In this document: piece by piece, positions 1 through 9,451 of the stretch
Position numbering within the stretch: the first letter of the stretch is position 1
Layout of the letters: each line of letters opens with the position of its first letter
Origin: Marsupella aquatica
Taxonomy: Eukaryota > Marchantiophyta
DNA length: 64,000 nucleotides
NCBI GenBank assembly: GCA_973895155.1
Contig: OZ316893.1
Location: 14,880,001-14,944,000 of the forward strand
Reading direction: 5' to 3'
The notes under the pieces: model-generated
The model's database searches: none
Told to the model about the DNA's origin: nothing
What the model saw: only the letters and a program-made list of their open reading frames with translations
Translations under genes and position numbers: made by a program

Positions 1-846
1 TGAAGTATAGGGAAAATCTTGGATCACATACGACAACAATCTTTTTTCACTAACCGGAAACTCCGAACAGTTTAGTTGAGAAGCACATATTGACTGTAAT
101 GCAGGGCAGTAGATAAAGCTACCAACTTCGGCAAGCGCAAGAAACCTCCGTCGCGGAATCAGCAGATCCCCCCAAAATTAAGAAAACGAGATCCAAAATC
201 TATTGGGTTTGACGACACATGCAGTCAATCCGAAAGCGGTTTTCGTACAGGGTATAAAAGATTTGCTCTGGGCATCTCACGAAGAGGGAAAAAAACGAGG
301 ATCGACGTGATCATGTTAAATGCCAACGACAGAATTTCGCCGAGAACGAATCCCACTAGATTAGAAAATCACAAAATGAATCGAATCGCCCCAGAGATCA
401 AAAGATCTGGTAGAACACCCATCCATCGCCAAAGTTGGAGCCCCGGAAGCATACATGCCCAAATTGGAGACCACGTGGTGTGAGTGCCTCATTGCCCCGG
501 GAGCCCTATCTACATGTCAAATCCTGAAAGATCCGCGTGAGAACGCATAATTGCTCCTCTCTGAGAATAGGGACACCGACAGGGACATGTTTCGGATGTG
601 GGATTGCAAAACAATTACCTTAGAAAACTGCGAAATTGTCCACTTGCAAACTGCAGCATGCTCTCCTTTCTTCTCCACTATGACAGACTCCTGTCCTCCC
701 TCTCGCGGTTGCTCCTCTCCATTCTCTCCTCCTCTGGCCACACTCTTCTCCTGCCGCAACGTCGACATTGTCGCGGTGGAATTCTCCACCGCCATTGCCA
801 CCGCCGCTGGAGCTTCCAACTGAGCTCCTTCTGCGATCTGATTCAT
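1..846 (-). CDS. MATH/TRAF-like domain protein, first coding exon only (partial at window edge)
   Basis: The first coding exon runs 846 to 619 (76 codons) and ends AAG followed by a GTAATT donor. The intron fills 618 to at least 1, so the rest of the gene lies outside the window. The exon encodes a low-complexity acidic leader followed by AAVCKWTISQFSK, which is how the MATH domain starts in the large plant TRAF-like proteins of the Arabidopsis At2g25320 type, where the next exon continues into the FEVGGYDC block. The family link is from memory of that domain and rests on about 15 residues. The start is the first Met of the open frame, and the CT-rich stretch upstream looks like leader and promoter. 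The function of these large MATH proteins is poorly defined; a role in ubiquitin or protein-interaction scaffolding is inference. Confidence 0.6.
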
Positions 847-2460
847 GCTTTTCCCTTCTCAGTCACATCTCATCTCCACGCCCCACCCTTCAGGAGAGCG
901 GCCGCGGAGGGTCTGCGCGCCTTGCATTAGCCCAAACCCTAACTGATCTCCCTTCCGACATTCTGTGCCTACTCCTTTGTTTGCTGCCTGCCTGCCTCCT
1001 CTTTTTATCTCTCTCGCTCTCCCCCCTCTCTCCTTCTGTCACTCTCTATCTCTCTCCCCAACTACCAACAAACAAACCGAACGACCACAAATGTCTCAAC
1101 CAAAAACCCCACCGAAAAACCTCCCTCCCTGTTCCTCGGAGGAATCCTCACTAGTCCTCTTCTGACACCGTGCTTCAGAATTTCTAGAATCCCACTGGAT
1201 CTTCAATTTCGCTTCTTCGAATCGATCACTCCCTTGAATCAATGTCTCAGGGACCTTCTTTTTCTTCCTCACAAAATCTATCTAAGCTACTTTAGTGTAA
1301 TCTAATCTTCTTCTTCTTCACCGTAGCTCCACCTCCTCCCTATTCCTCTTTTCTATCGCGGATCCTTACTGGTGAGGGTAAGGCGAGGGTTTTTGAGAAT
1401 GGGGAAAGGGGAATCCAAGAGACTCCTACTACTACAGCACTACGCGTCGGTCAAAAAAATGGAGTACTTACATCGATTATCAATAGGGGCTTTCCGTCCA
1501 CATCATTCCTTGGTTCATCTGTACAAACTAAAAACCCCACTCCCTCACTATCACTCTCTTTCCTTCCATTCAGGCTTTCCCTGCCTGCCTATCCTTTGAC
1601 TCCCTTGACGAATCTCCGTCGTGGTTCCGAGAGGAAAGAAAATATATCTTTGGACATGTCGACCAGAACCGCAAAACCAGTGAAGGCAGCAGCTGCAAAA
1701 CAGAACCGCAAAACCCACTCAAAGCAGCTCCACAAGGTTTTCCTTCCCTTGCGTTGCCTTGCCTTGCCTTTGCCTTGGTCTACTGTACTTTGCCGCTGCC
1801 GGGGCTTTGCTTGATAGATGTCTGGAGAGACAGCGAGAGGGGGAGAGAAAGAGGCCAATGCGTTTCTCCTCCTCTCTTCTTTCTTTCGGGGCCTTCTTCT
1901 AGACTCCTACCTCCAAAATGCTGCCACCGTCCCTACCTTCTTCCTTGGCCGACGCGATGGATGGATCTCCAACGCAGCAGCTGCACTTTTTCTTCTTCAT
2001 CATCTCCTCCTCCTCCCTCCCCCCTCCCGTTGAATCTCTCCCTTCGTTTTCTTTCTAGGGGCGCACTTTCTCTCTCGTTCTTTTTCTCTCTCGCTCGCGC
2101 TCTCTCTCCGAAACTCTGAACGTGTGTTTCCTTCGTTCCTCTGCCACAGCAGCGCCTGCCAAATGCACGAAATGACGACGGGGGAAGGGAACGGCCAGAG
2201 GAACGGCCAGAGGAACGGCCAGAGGCAGGGAAAACAGCCAGTAGTGCTGCGAGTGACGTCCGTCAACGACTCTCCGTCGGCCCGTCCGTCCTTCGTGACT
2301 GCACTTGACGACGGCCCGCTGTCGCAGTCGAGCGCAACACATCGCGCCCTGGTCAGCCTCTGAGGGTTGCGGCAACGGCGACGAGCGTGTGGGGTGCCGT
2401 AACATTTGGTCCTCACATGACCTCAGTGAGAGGAGGGAGAAGACACGCCTCTGGTACACC
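847..2460. promoter_or_regulatory. CT-rich leader/promoter region upstream of the MATH-type gene
   Basis: The stretch is very rich in pyrimidine tracts (TCTCTC, CTTCTT, CCTCC) typical of plant 5' leaders and core promoters. It contains many overlapping open frames of biased composition, none resembling a protein family. A 12-bp unit AACGGCCAGAGG is repeated three times exactly at 2190-2225. No TATA box or transcription start can be placed with confidence. Confidence 0.35.
2190..2225. repeat. Three perfect copies of a 12-bp tandem repeat
   Basis: AACGGCCAGAGG occurs three times in a row without mismatch, directly after GGGG-rich sequence. It lies in the GC-rich putative promoter area and is not in a recognisable gene. 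Confidence 0.9.
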
Positions 2461-4188
2461 AGGCAAGCCAGCCAACTATGCTGACGGTAGTACGCTCCAT
2501 CTAACCTGAGTCACTCTTTTTGGATGTCATTGGACGAGTTAGGTACTTTGGCCTTTACCGTGTTTTGGTCTGGCCTTGACTCACTCAGCGTACCATATCA
2601 AATTTTACTTCCCTTCTACTGTAAGTAAAGCACCCCATTCAAGACAAAAGATTAGAAAAGCCTCGGCTGAACCAGGCGGCTCACCAAAGCAAGCCATGTG
2701 GTTACAATAAACTCAACTAATAGTAAGAGTTCATATGGTTTTGACAATATGTTCCGGATATTATCAGCCCCCATCACAATATTGAACTAAAGTTGAGCAA
2801 ATAAACTAAACATTGTAGTTACAATCACTACTAGGTATGGAATTACCAGGTACTAATTACAAAATGAGGATAATAACTAGGTTTGTGACCAAAGTGCTCT
2901 TTGGTCACTTACCTTTGTGATTTTTCTCTATGTATTTTCAGGGCATTCTTGGAGGAACATGCTGCCAAGATTTGTATCAACTTATAATGAAGATTCTCTT
3001 CTGCTTTTATTGAATTCAGTAAAAATAAAAATCTTGTAGGCCTTTAAGTGTATTATGGTCATGCTATCAAAACATTATGGGCAATCAGAACCCCTCACAA
3101 CTCCAGCTAAAGCTCTCATTTTGGGGGGCATTATAACTCACAAATACTCTGTAAACATGAGTTGACTACCCACAAGAAGATTGACCTAATGTCTCTTTTG
3201 TTTTTTTCCTTGGATGCCGTTTTTTGCTCTTTGACAGTGTTCTATATATAATTAAATCTATTTGATACATGTGGGAATATTCCCTACTACTTTACCTTGG
3301 GGATATTGTATTGACTTTCGATATCCCTATACTATTACTTCACTACTATTAGGGGGACTCAAATATAGACCCTCTTTGCTGCTTTGCACTAAAGGGCCAT
3401 AGCCGTAACATGGCCCTGTTGGTGAGTTTGACTGGTGCAGAAAAGAGGCCAATGTCTAAACAGCCAGGCCGCGGTGAGGGGAACTGGCCATCAGGAAATG
3501 GTAAAATCCTGCAACACAAGTGTGTGGGCTAGGATCAGAGAACCCCCGCATATCTGTCCGCCACACCCCTCCAAGCCTAAACCTGGACTAGGTAAGACTG
3601 CCTAGTCCAGGTTATATTCTAGGTTATATTTGAGGCCCCTTATTACGCCACTTCGTTCACTCAATGCGAGTAAACTGGAAGGTAAAGATGCAGCCGCCTG
3701 GAGGCTGAAGGACACAACTTTTATTGCAACAAGACCGTAGACGGTGCAAGCACCGTCCATCCGTAGTCCGGTGCTATGCCGTAAACTTGTGAGCGTAGAA
3801 CCTGCTGTGCATCACGTGCCGTAGACGAAATGCGTCCGTCCACGCGTCCGTGCTACCGTTCGTCCTGGCGTTTTCAGGGTAGCGGCTCGTGATGAGGGTT
3901 TCCGGAGAAATGCCGTATTGTCAATCCGGCCAAGGCCTGGGGATCAGGAGAAAGGCATCTTGGACGGGCATGAGTCATCAGCGTTGGGACGGCCCAGCCA
4001 GCACAGGACGAACCCTAAATGTAGGAACGCCCTAAAGAGTCTTCCTGGGGGCTCATCCGTGTGGTTCCCACAAGCCACCGGACAGCGCAGTCTAGAGTAG
4101 GTCGTCTGGTCGTCCCGGTGGTTTCCGCGATTCTCGGTACACGGGCCACAAGGCACTCGGGCCCTTCCAAAAAGAAGGAACCCTTGCA
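2461..4188. other. Intergenic DNA, no gene seen
   Basis: The left part is AT-rich with no coding signal. From about 3640 to 4190 the base composition becomes clearly more GC-rich and CG-containing, and it carries two short opposing open frames (3918-4100, 4015-4332) that match no family I recognise. A perfect 13-bp inverted repeat with 8-bp spacer lies at 3580-3613. The GC-rich block could be part of an older repeat, but I saw no terminal repeats that bound it. Confidence 0.4.
3580..3613. repeat. Perfect 13-bp inverted repeat
   Basis: AACCTGGACTAGG (3580-3592) and its exact reverse complement (3601-3613) are separated by TAAGACTG. It could form a small hairpin. There is no T-run after it, so it is not a convincing terminator. 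Confidence 0.8.
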
Positions 4189-4260
4189 GGAGGACCTGTA
4201 CCTAAAACTCCTATGACGGGTCCTTTCGTCCCCAGGTAGGAACTTGTATATTCTCACCTT
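4189..4260. other. Paralogous empty target site of the Harbinger-like element at 4629-6056
   Basis: The sequence reads AGGAGGACCTGTACC-TAA-AACTCC, then a GGTCCTTT-like block and GGTAGGAACTTG. The same series occurs around the element: AGGAGGACCTTTACC-TAA before it (to 4628) and TAA-AACTCC with GGTCCTTTT and GGTAGGAACTTG after it (6057-6095). Only one TAA (4203-4205) is present here, where the filled copy has two. Similarity continues to about 4260 and 6112. Confidence 0.8.
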
Positions 4261-4783
4261 TTTAACACTATCCCCTTTAGAATTTGAAGTTGGGATGGAC
4301 CAGACATTTTCTTGTGGGCAAAAATTAGTCAATCACTTGCCTAAAAATAAGCAGGCGTACGATTAGGGGGCTGAAATTTAAAAGCATTATGTTTCTTCTG
4401 CCACCACCTAATGCAAGATGGGGGAGTGTTAGCCAGGAAATACTCTGCACTAGTCAGAAAGTACTGTATATTTAAAATAAAATACTCTGTAACCAGACTT
4501 GTGCTTGTTTATAATATTTTAAAACCAAAAAAATGGCTGGTGGGGACACACACTTTTGACATTCCCAGTTGCATGAAAGCAGAAAATTTGCAATGTCATG
4601 ATATGCAAGTAGGAGGACCTTTACCTAAGAGCATCTCCACCGGTTTGGCGGAACCTTACCGCTATAGGGAAGAATTTGGCAGGCAATTTGTGGGCCGGAA
4701 GGATTTAGGGGTTACGTTCATTTAAGGCAATCCCCACCTGCACCCCCTAAAAACAGGCTGCCATTTCATAATCAACTTTCAGT

Positions 4784-4996
4784 TTTTAAGTACTTTGTCA
4801 CTAAAGATATTCTAATTGACAATATTGCCATAGTTTTTTTGTATTTATAAAAATGTCACAGTTTCATATATGGATGACAAGTTCCCCAAGGTAACCAGGG
4901 GAGCTATATACGGAAACTATGACATTTTTGTAAATACAACAAAAACCGTGGCGATATTATAAATTCAAACATCTTTAGTGGCAATGTACTTAAAAG
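4784..4996. mobile_element. Foldback/MITE-like element nested in the Harbinger derivative
   Basis: Two imperfect inverted arms of about 90 bp (4784-4874 and 4904-4996) enclose a loop of about 29 bp. Matching blocks include TTTTAAGTAC against GTACTTAAAA, CACTAAAGAT against ATCTTTAGTG, and AAAATGTCA against TGACATTTT. There is no coding content. A related single-arm sequence is at about 9040-9125. I could not define a target duplication. Confidence 0.7.
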
Positions 4997-5094
4997 GTGA
5001 ATCAACTTTTGTACCAAGTAAAACACAATCACCAGGAAACATTGGGATTGCGTTTTGAAGGGATCACGTTCCTCTCTCAAAGTCACACTGATTC

Positions 5095-5390
5095 TTGATG
5101 CGATTGATTTTGGTCCTACTCGTGTGTGTTGTGCTCTTGTTCATTCCCATAGCTGCCACAAAAACATGGAGGGACAATTTGTTCAAGATGATAGAGGAAG
5201 ACGAAGAAGTGTGGGAAGAGGAGCACAATTTATGGGGGCAGATTTTGTTCAGTGGACAATTGTCAATCCAATCCATTGTACAAGGAACATCAAGAAAGAG
5301 AAAGCATGGAGGGTCCAGGCCAGGCAAAGCTCCAAATGTGGACAAGAGGAGGGGCAAAGGTACAGAGGATCTATGGAATGTAGTAGCAAT
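5095..5390 (+). pseudogene. Harbinger transposase, amino-terminal fragment
   Basis: An open frame contains an acidic stretch (EEDEEVWEEEHNLW), then RKRKHGGSRPGKAPNVDKRR and a following EDLW, a block seen before the helix-turn-helix and DDE regions of plant PIF/Harbinger transposases. The corresponding part of the fuller element in this window reads RTHGGSTIG...GHDRIWGDYF. Sequence beyond about 5390 belongs to the opposite-strand accessory gene, so all catalytic residues are gone. The start codon is uncertain. Confidence 0.7.
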
Positions 5391-5684
5391 AATCAGAGCA
5401 AAATTCTTTTTCTTAGGATGATTCTCCTTGTACAACTCCTTGACAAATTTGAAGGTGTCTTTAGCATTCATTCCTAAAATGAGTCTGCTATAAACTTGCT
5501 AGTATGCTCTTATTAAGGTTTGGACATTGTACTTGATGTCAGACCACTTGCCTTCAAGTGATTTCTTCCCCCTAGTCTCAAATTCCCAAGCCTTGTTCTT
5601 ATGGTAATGCTTCGCTACACGATCCCAAAATTTCTCAGCTCTCTGGCCAATTTCAATGACAGAATCTTGTGAAACACTAAGCAT
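5390..5684 (-). pseudogene. Harbinger accessory (SANT/NAM-associated-like) protein, internal fragment
   Basis: In one minus-strand frame, blocks FWDRVAKHYHK, KKSLEGKWSDIKYNV and, after an in-frame TAG at 5499-5501, KDTFKFVKELYKENH are typical of the trihelix-like DNA-binding accessory protein of PIF/Harbinger elements. It resembles the 53910-55070 protein, which has RSIHSLGSKWSEI and AKALYQQTHKK at the same places. Both ends of the protein are missing. It is probably not expressed as a functional protein. Confidence 0.7.
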
Positions 5685-6059
5685 GTTGTAGCACAGCTGC
5701 TTGGCTTCAACTCACTTTCCATATGATTTTTCCCTCAAGTTCTTGCCATGATTCTTTGCTGATCAAGATGGGCACGAGGATTTGCTGGCTCACATGACAA
5801 TTGGCAGTCGACCGTGTAGGATGGCGGCGCATGCAACACTATTTGTCATATTTGTCTGGTGCTCCAAATGGAGGTTTCAGACCCAACCACTGACGTGACC
5901 AAATGTAGCAGTTGGGGTGGACAATTTGAGGGGAGCCTGCAACCTGAATAGAGGTTGTTGGGTGGCGGTGGGGGGCCTCGCCTGCAAAAGAACTCGCTAT
6001 TTGCAATGAATTGGAGGTGGTTACGAGGCTGTTTGTGGGTCCTGGTGGAGATGCTCTAA

Positions 6060-8930
6060 AACTCCTTCCAAAAGGTCCTTTTGGGGGTAGGAACTTGCAA
6101 AATTTTCACCTTCTCAAACATGTATGGTTTGGAATTGGAACTTTGGATATATGAAAAATATTATACATTGCTAATCAGACGAGCACAAAATGTTTAGAAT
6201 GTCATGACACCCCATAACCTTATAGTGCCATGGTATGGAACGGTAAGAGGTTGTAGACATGATAACCAAGGGCAGCCAACTCCTTTTAGTGAAATGAGAA
6301 GGGAGGCCACTTCATGGACAGCATATCTGAGGCACCCAAAGAGAACCTTCTATTACTTGTTGAATGCATCTTTACATGTCATTTTTGGAATATAAGTGTA
6401 AAGCATTATGTGTGAGTAGATTTCAATGTTTCATTTGTGTCCACCACGGTTTTGTGTGTTCATTGGAGCATCACATCTCACATTTGTGTCCATCAAGGCA
6501 TCACATCAAACATTTGTGCCCATCGAAGCTTCAAAATGATTTCACTTTTTCATAAAAGTAAAGTCATCTGGAACTGCAGAAATTTGGGCTTTCTAGTATG
6601 CTGAAGAATTATTTGATCTTTAAGCTGACGGTTGAGGAAGGGTGGCACTCATTTCGGGAACTCAGATTGGAATGGCAGATATTTGAGGGTTGACCATATA
6701 TGTAAAACATGCAGATTCTACACCAAGATAGCCTTTGCAAAGAACTTTTACGCATGCAAATCAAATTTACGCATGTCTCTCATGAGGAGAAAAGCAACTG
6801 AACAAAAACTATTGCAAAAAGATATTATAAACCACTAGTCCTCTCACTAAAATTAAATAGTGGACCCCTACAAATGTATACTTTATTGCCTGCATGAGAA
6901 CTGGTATATCTTCTCATATTTTTCCTTTTTTAAAATAAATTTAAGATTCATTATTCACTTATTGCACAAGTTAGGATGGCACTACCGTAGTAACTCTTGA
7001 TGGCAATGATTTTTTAATTGTCTAAGTACTGTCAATATTGAGACCAAAATCTTCCCTTCTCCAGTTATTGGACAAAATGATGCAAAGAAAAACAAGGGGA
7101 AGAGATATCAAGCAAAAGCTGCCAAAATCTGCCGTTACCTACAGTTGGATTGCCAGATGTTTCAAGATCTGATGGTTGCCCTCAAGATCAAGAAAGATCT
7201 AAGGCTGTCCAGAAATTTAATAATATTTATAAGTAAATATTAGGTCGTTCCCTTAAAGGCATTTGCCAGTTCAGCAACCCACACAAATTATTCAAAAGAA
7301 ATCACTTACTATTAATGAAGATTTGGAGGAGGCCTTTGGAGAGTTGAGAAGGTGGGACAATGATTTGACAATACCAACAAGGTGCCCAAAAGAGTAGCAT
7401 AGACGTCCCCTCGAAACCTTATAATACTGTGACACATGAAAACTGAATGAATGGTTCTCGTCTTTGTATTTTCTACTACTTGTCCCCTAGCTGGACTGTT
7501 TTTGCAATTCCTGCTAACAAAACAGTACAATTATAGTGCCTCACTACTAGACTTCAATGCATATGGTCAATGAACATACCAAATTTAATACTTAGTGGCT
7601 AACCCTAAACTAAAGCTCAACAAAAGCTCAACTAAATGGAGCCAATTTCTGTTTTCTTTCAATCTGTCTTCGACCCCAATCCTAACCCACTTGTTTCTTT
7701 TTCCTTTCCTTTCAATCTCTTTCATGAGATTAGTTTGATGAGGGTCATCAGAAGGTTTTGGGACAATCATCCATTTTTCTTTGAACTTGTCTAGAATTAG
7801 ATCCTCAAGCTAGGTAGCAACTTACAAAATCTTAGCCCAAACAGGTTTGGAACAACACAATTATGGCTAAAAGGCACTTTTGATGCATCTAAGGATGACA
7901 TACTTTAGTAACATAGAAACAACATCATAAACACTTAAAAAAAAATAACTAACTTATTGAAACCCTAAACTTATTTTAAATAAAAAAACTAACTTACAAT
8001 TCAGTCATTCTCAGCTAGTGCACGTTGTCACTGTTATAAACATCTGATCTCATCCTTTGATTTAAGTAATTTTATAACATGCAAATTTTCTGGTGACAGT
8101 TATGCACTGTTGTTCATCGTCCTTTTGTCAGCCAATGGTCAATTGAATGCATCAATCAGATCTAGAGTCTAGAGTGAGTCCTTGTTACTTTTTAAGTAAA
8201 CATATTAAATATAAAGAAAATATTTACTCAATAAATAAATTAGTTACAATTATTCACTTTTTTTGCTTCTACCCTTTGTTATTTGGCATGTACATTTTCA
8301 ATTTCTAAAAGTTTTTATCATTCTCGGGTCCAACTATTTTGCTGGATTGCAATAAACAAGAATGGTGGTGTTTGTTTGTTTGCCACAAATATTGTCATAC
8401 CTATGACAATATTTGTGGCAAACATGGTTCACTTGGCGCAACTATAGGCCAGAAACTTTGGAAAGAACTTATCATGAGGATCACTAATTAAAGAAGATAT
8501 ATGACTTACACTAGCCCCACGCTAGTGCGCTGCACAAAATATTTTGAGGTGAGGGCAAGATGTCAAGGAGAGGAGTGGTGGACCTAGTCACCCAATGCCC
8601 TCACCAATCCCAGTACTCGCATTTAAGTGCCCTTGGTGCCCGAACACCTACACAGAGCTCCTTGAGCAAGCAACTTGGTACCTCAACACCTTCGGCTACA
8701 ATTCCCATATAAAATTGCACTTGCTCTCTAACTCGACTGTCGTTCAACAGTTCTCATTGTCTGCACAAGCAACCAAACACCTGGGTAAATCACCCCACAA
8801 GATTTAGGAACTCAAAGACTAATATCTTGACTCAAACTCAACAAATGACGCCATTGCTGGAGAGTTGATTTGGTAAAACCCGACCTCCACTCAGTGGTTT
8901 AGCGTTTACAGGGCTATTTGGGGGCTCCGC
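6060..8930. other. AT-rich intergenic DNA, no gene seen
   Basis: Apart from the continuation of the duplicated insertion-site repeat (to about 6112) and a perfect 22-bp palindrome at 8378-8423, I see only short chance open frames. A direct CATCACATC-type repetition occurs at about 6468-6530. No terminal repeats bound the region. Confidence 0.4.
8378..8423. repeat. Perfect 22-bp inverted repeat with 2-bp spacer
   Basis: GTTTGCCACAAATATTGTCA plus TA (8378-8399) is followed by CC and its exact reverse complement (8402-8423). It can extrude as a tight cruciform. No coding or element context explains it. Confidence 0.92.
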
Positions 8931-8941
8931 TGGAGATGCTC
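8927..8941. mobile_element. Orphan Harbinger-type terminal inverted repeat
   Basis: CCGCTGGAGATGCTC followed by TTA (8942-8944) matches the right-hand ends of the two Harbinger elements in this window, including the TTA-type target triplet. I found no matching left end in the preceding kilobases. The sequence just inside (CAGGGCTATTTGGGGG, TTTAGCG) also looks like Harbinger subterminal sequence. It is probably a truncated element. Confidence 0.6.
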
Positions 8942-8944
8942 TTA

Positions 8945-9140
8945 CTTTGTTTAACTTGCCATTCTTTTAAGAACAGTGATATATTTGTATGAATAGTCTC
9001 ACTTTTGTCTCTTTGTTGAAATTGTCATTTTTTAAACAAAATCGTGATATGTTTGTAAATATAAAAAAACCTATAGGACTACTATTAATTTGAACATATT
9101 TAATGGCAAAGTAATGAAAAAGTTGTTTACTTTTTATTCC
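8945..9140. repeat. AT-rich repeat related to the foldback element at 4784-4996
   Basis: The stretch contains TTTGTAAATATAAAAAAAC, ATTTGAACAT and TTTAATGGCAAAGTA, closely similar in order to TTTGTAAATACAACAAAAAC, ATTCAAACAT and TTTAGTGGCAATGTA of the right arm at 4904-4996. The opposite arm is not clearly present, so this may be half of an element or a decayed copy. Confidence 0.5.
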
Positions 9141-9451
9141 CCTAAACCCTTGTCTACGTGAGAGATGGCTCACCTTGTGGGGTTTTAGATCCCAGTCCAA
9201 GGGACAGCAAGACAAAGGGTGGATTTTGCCGTTCCTTCCCATCACGCGAAGAAAGCAAAAGCAAGGCAAGGCAAAGCGAAGCGAATCGACGGAGAGTGGG
9301 GTGCAGTGAAGAAGCGTGGATTGTCACCCGCATTCTGGATCGATTGCAGCGATGCGAAGCAAAAGCAAAGAGAAGGGCAGCGGACTGAATCAGTGAAGAA
9401 TTGGGGAGTGGAGTCGGACAGATTGGATCAAGCTGACCGACGGAGAGAACG

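Larger units (their letters stand above)
4629..6056. mobile_element. PIF/Harbinger-family internal-deletion derivative (non-autonomous)
   Basis: The terminal inverted repeats are GAGCATCTCCACC (4629-4641) and GGTGGAGATGCTC (6044-6056), flanked by TAA at 4626-4628 and 6057-6059, the 3-bp TTA/TAA duplication typical of PIF/Harbinger. Inside are two convergent fragments: on the plus strand about 5095-5390 the amino-terminal part of a Harbinger transposase (HGGSRPGKAPNVDKRRGKG block), and on the minus strand 5684 to about 5390 part of the SANT/NAM-associated accessory protein (FWDRVAKHYHK and GKWSDIKYNVQTLI blocks). Everything between, including the catalytic DDE region, is missing, with the join near 5390. 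The accessory frame also carries an in-frame TAG at 5499-5501. A foldback element is nested at 4784-4996. It cannot encode an active transposase. Confidence 0.88.

Noticed and set aside
3640-4190. GC-rich block considered as ribosomal RNA or a gene
   Set aside because: No rRNA core sequence recognised and no long conserved frame.
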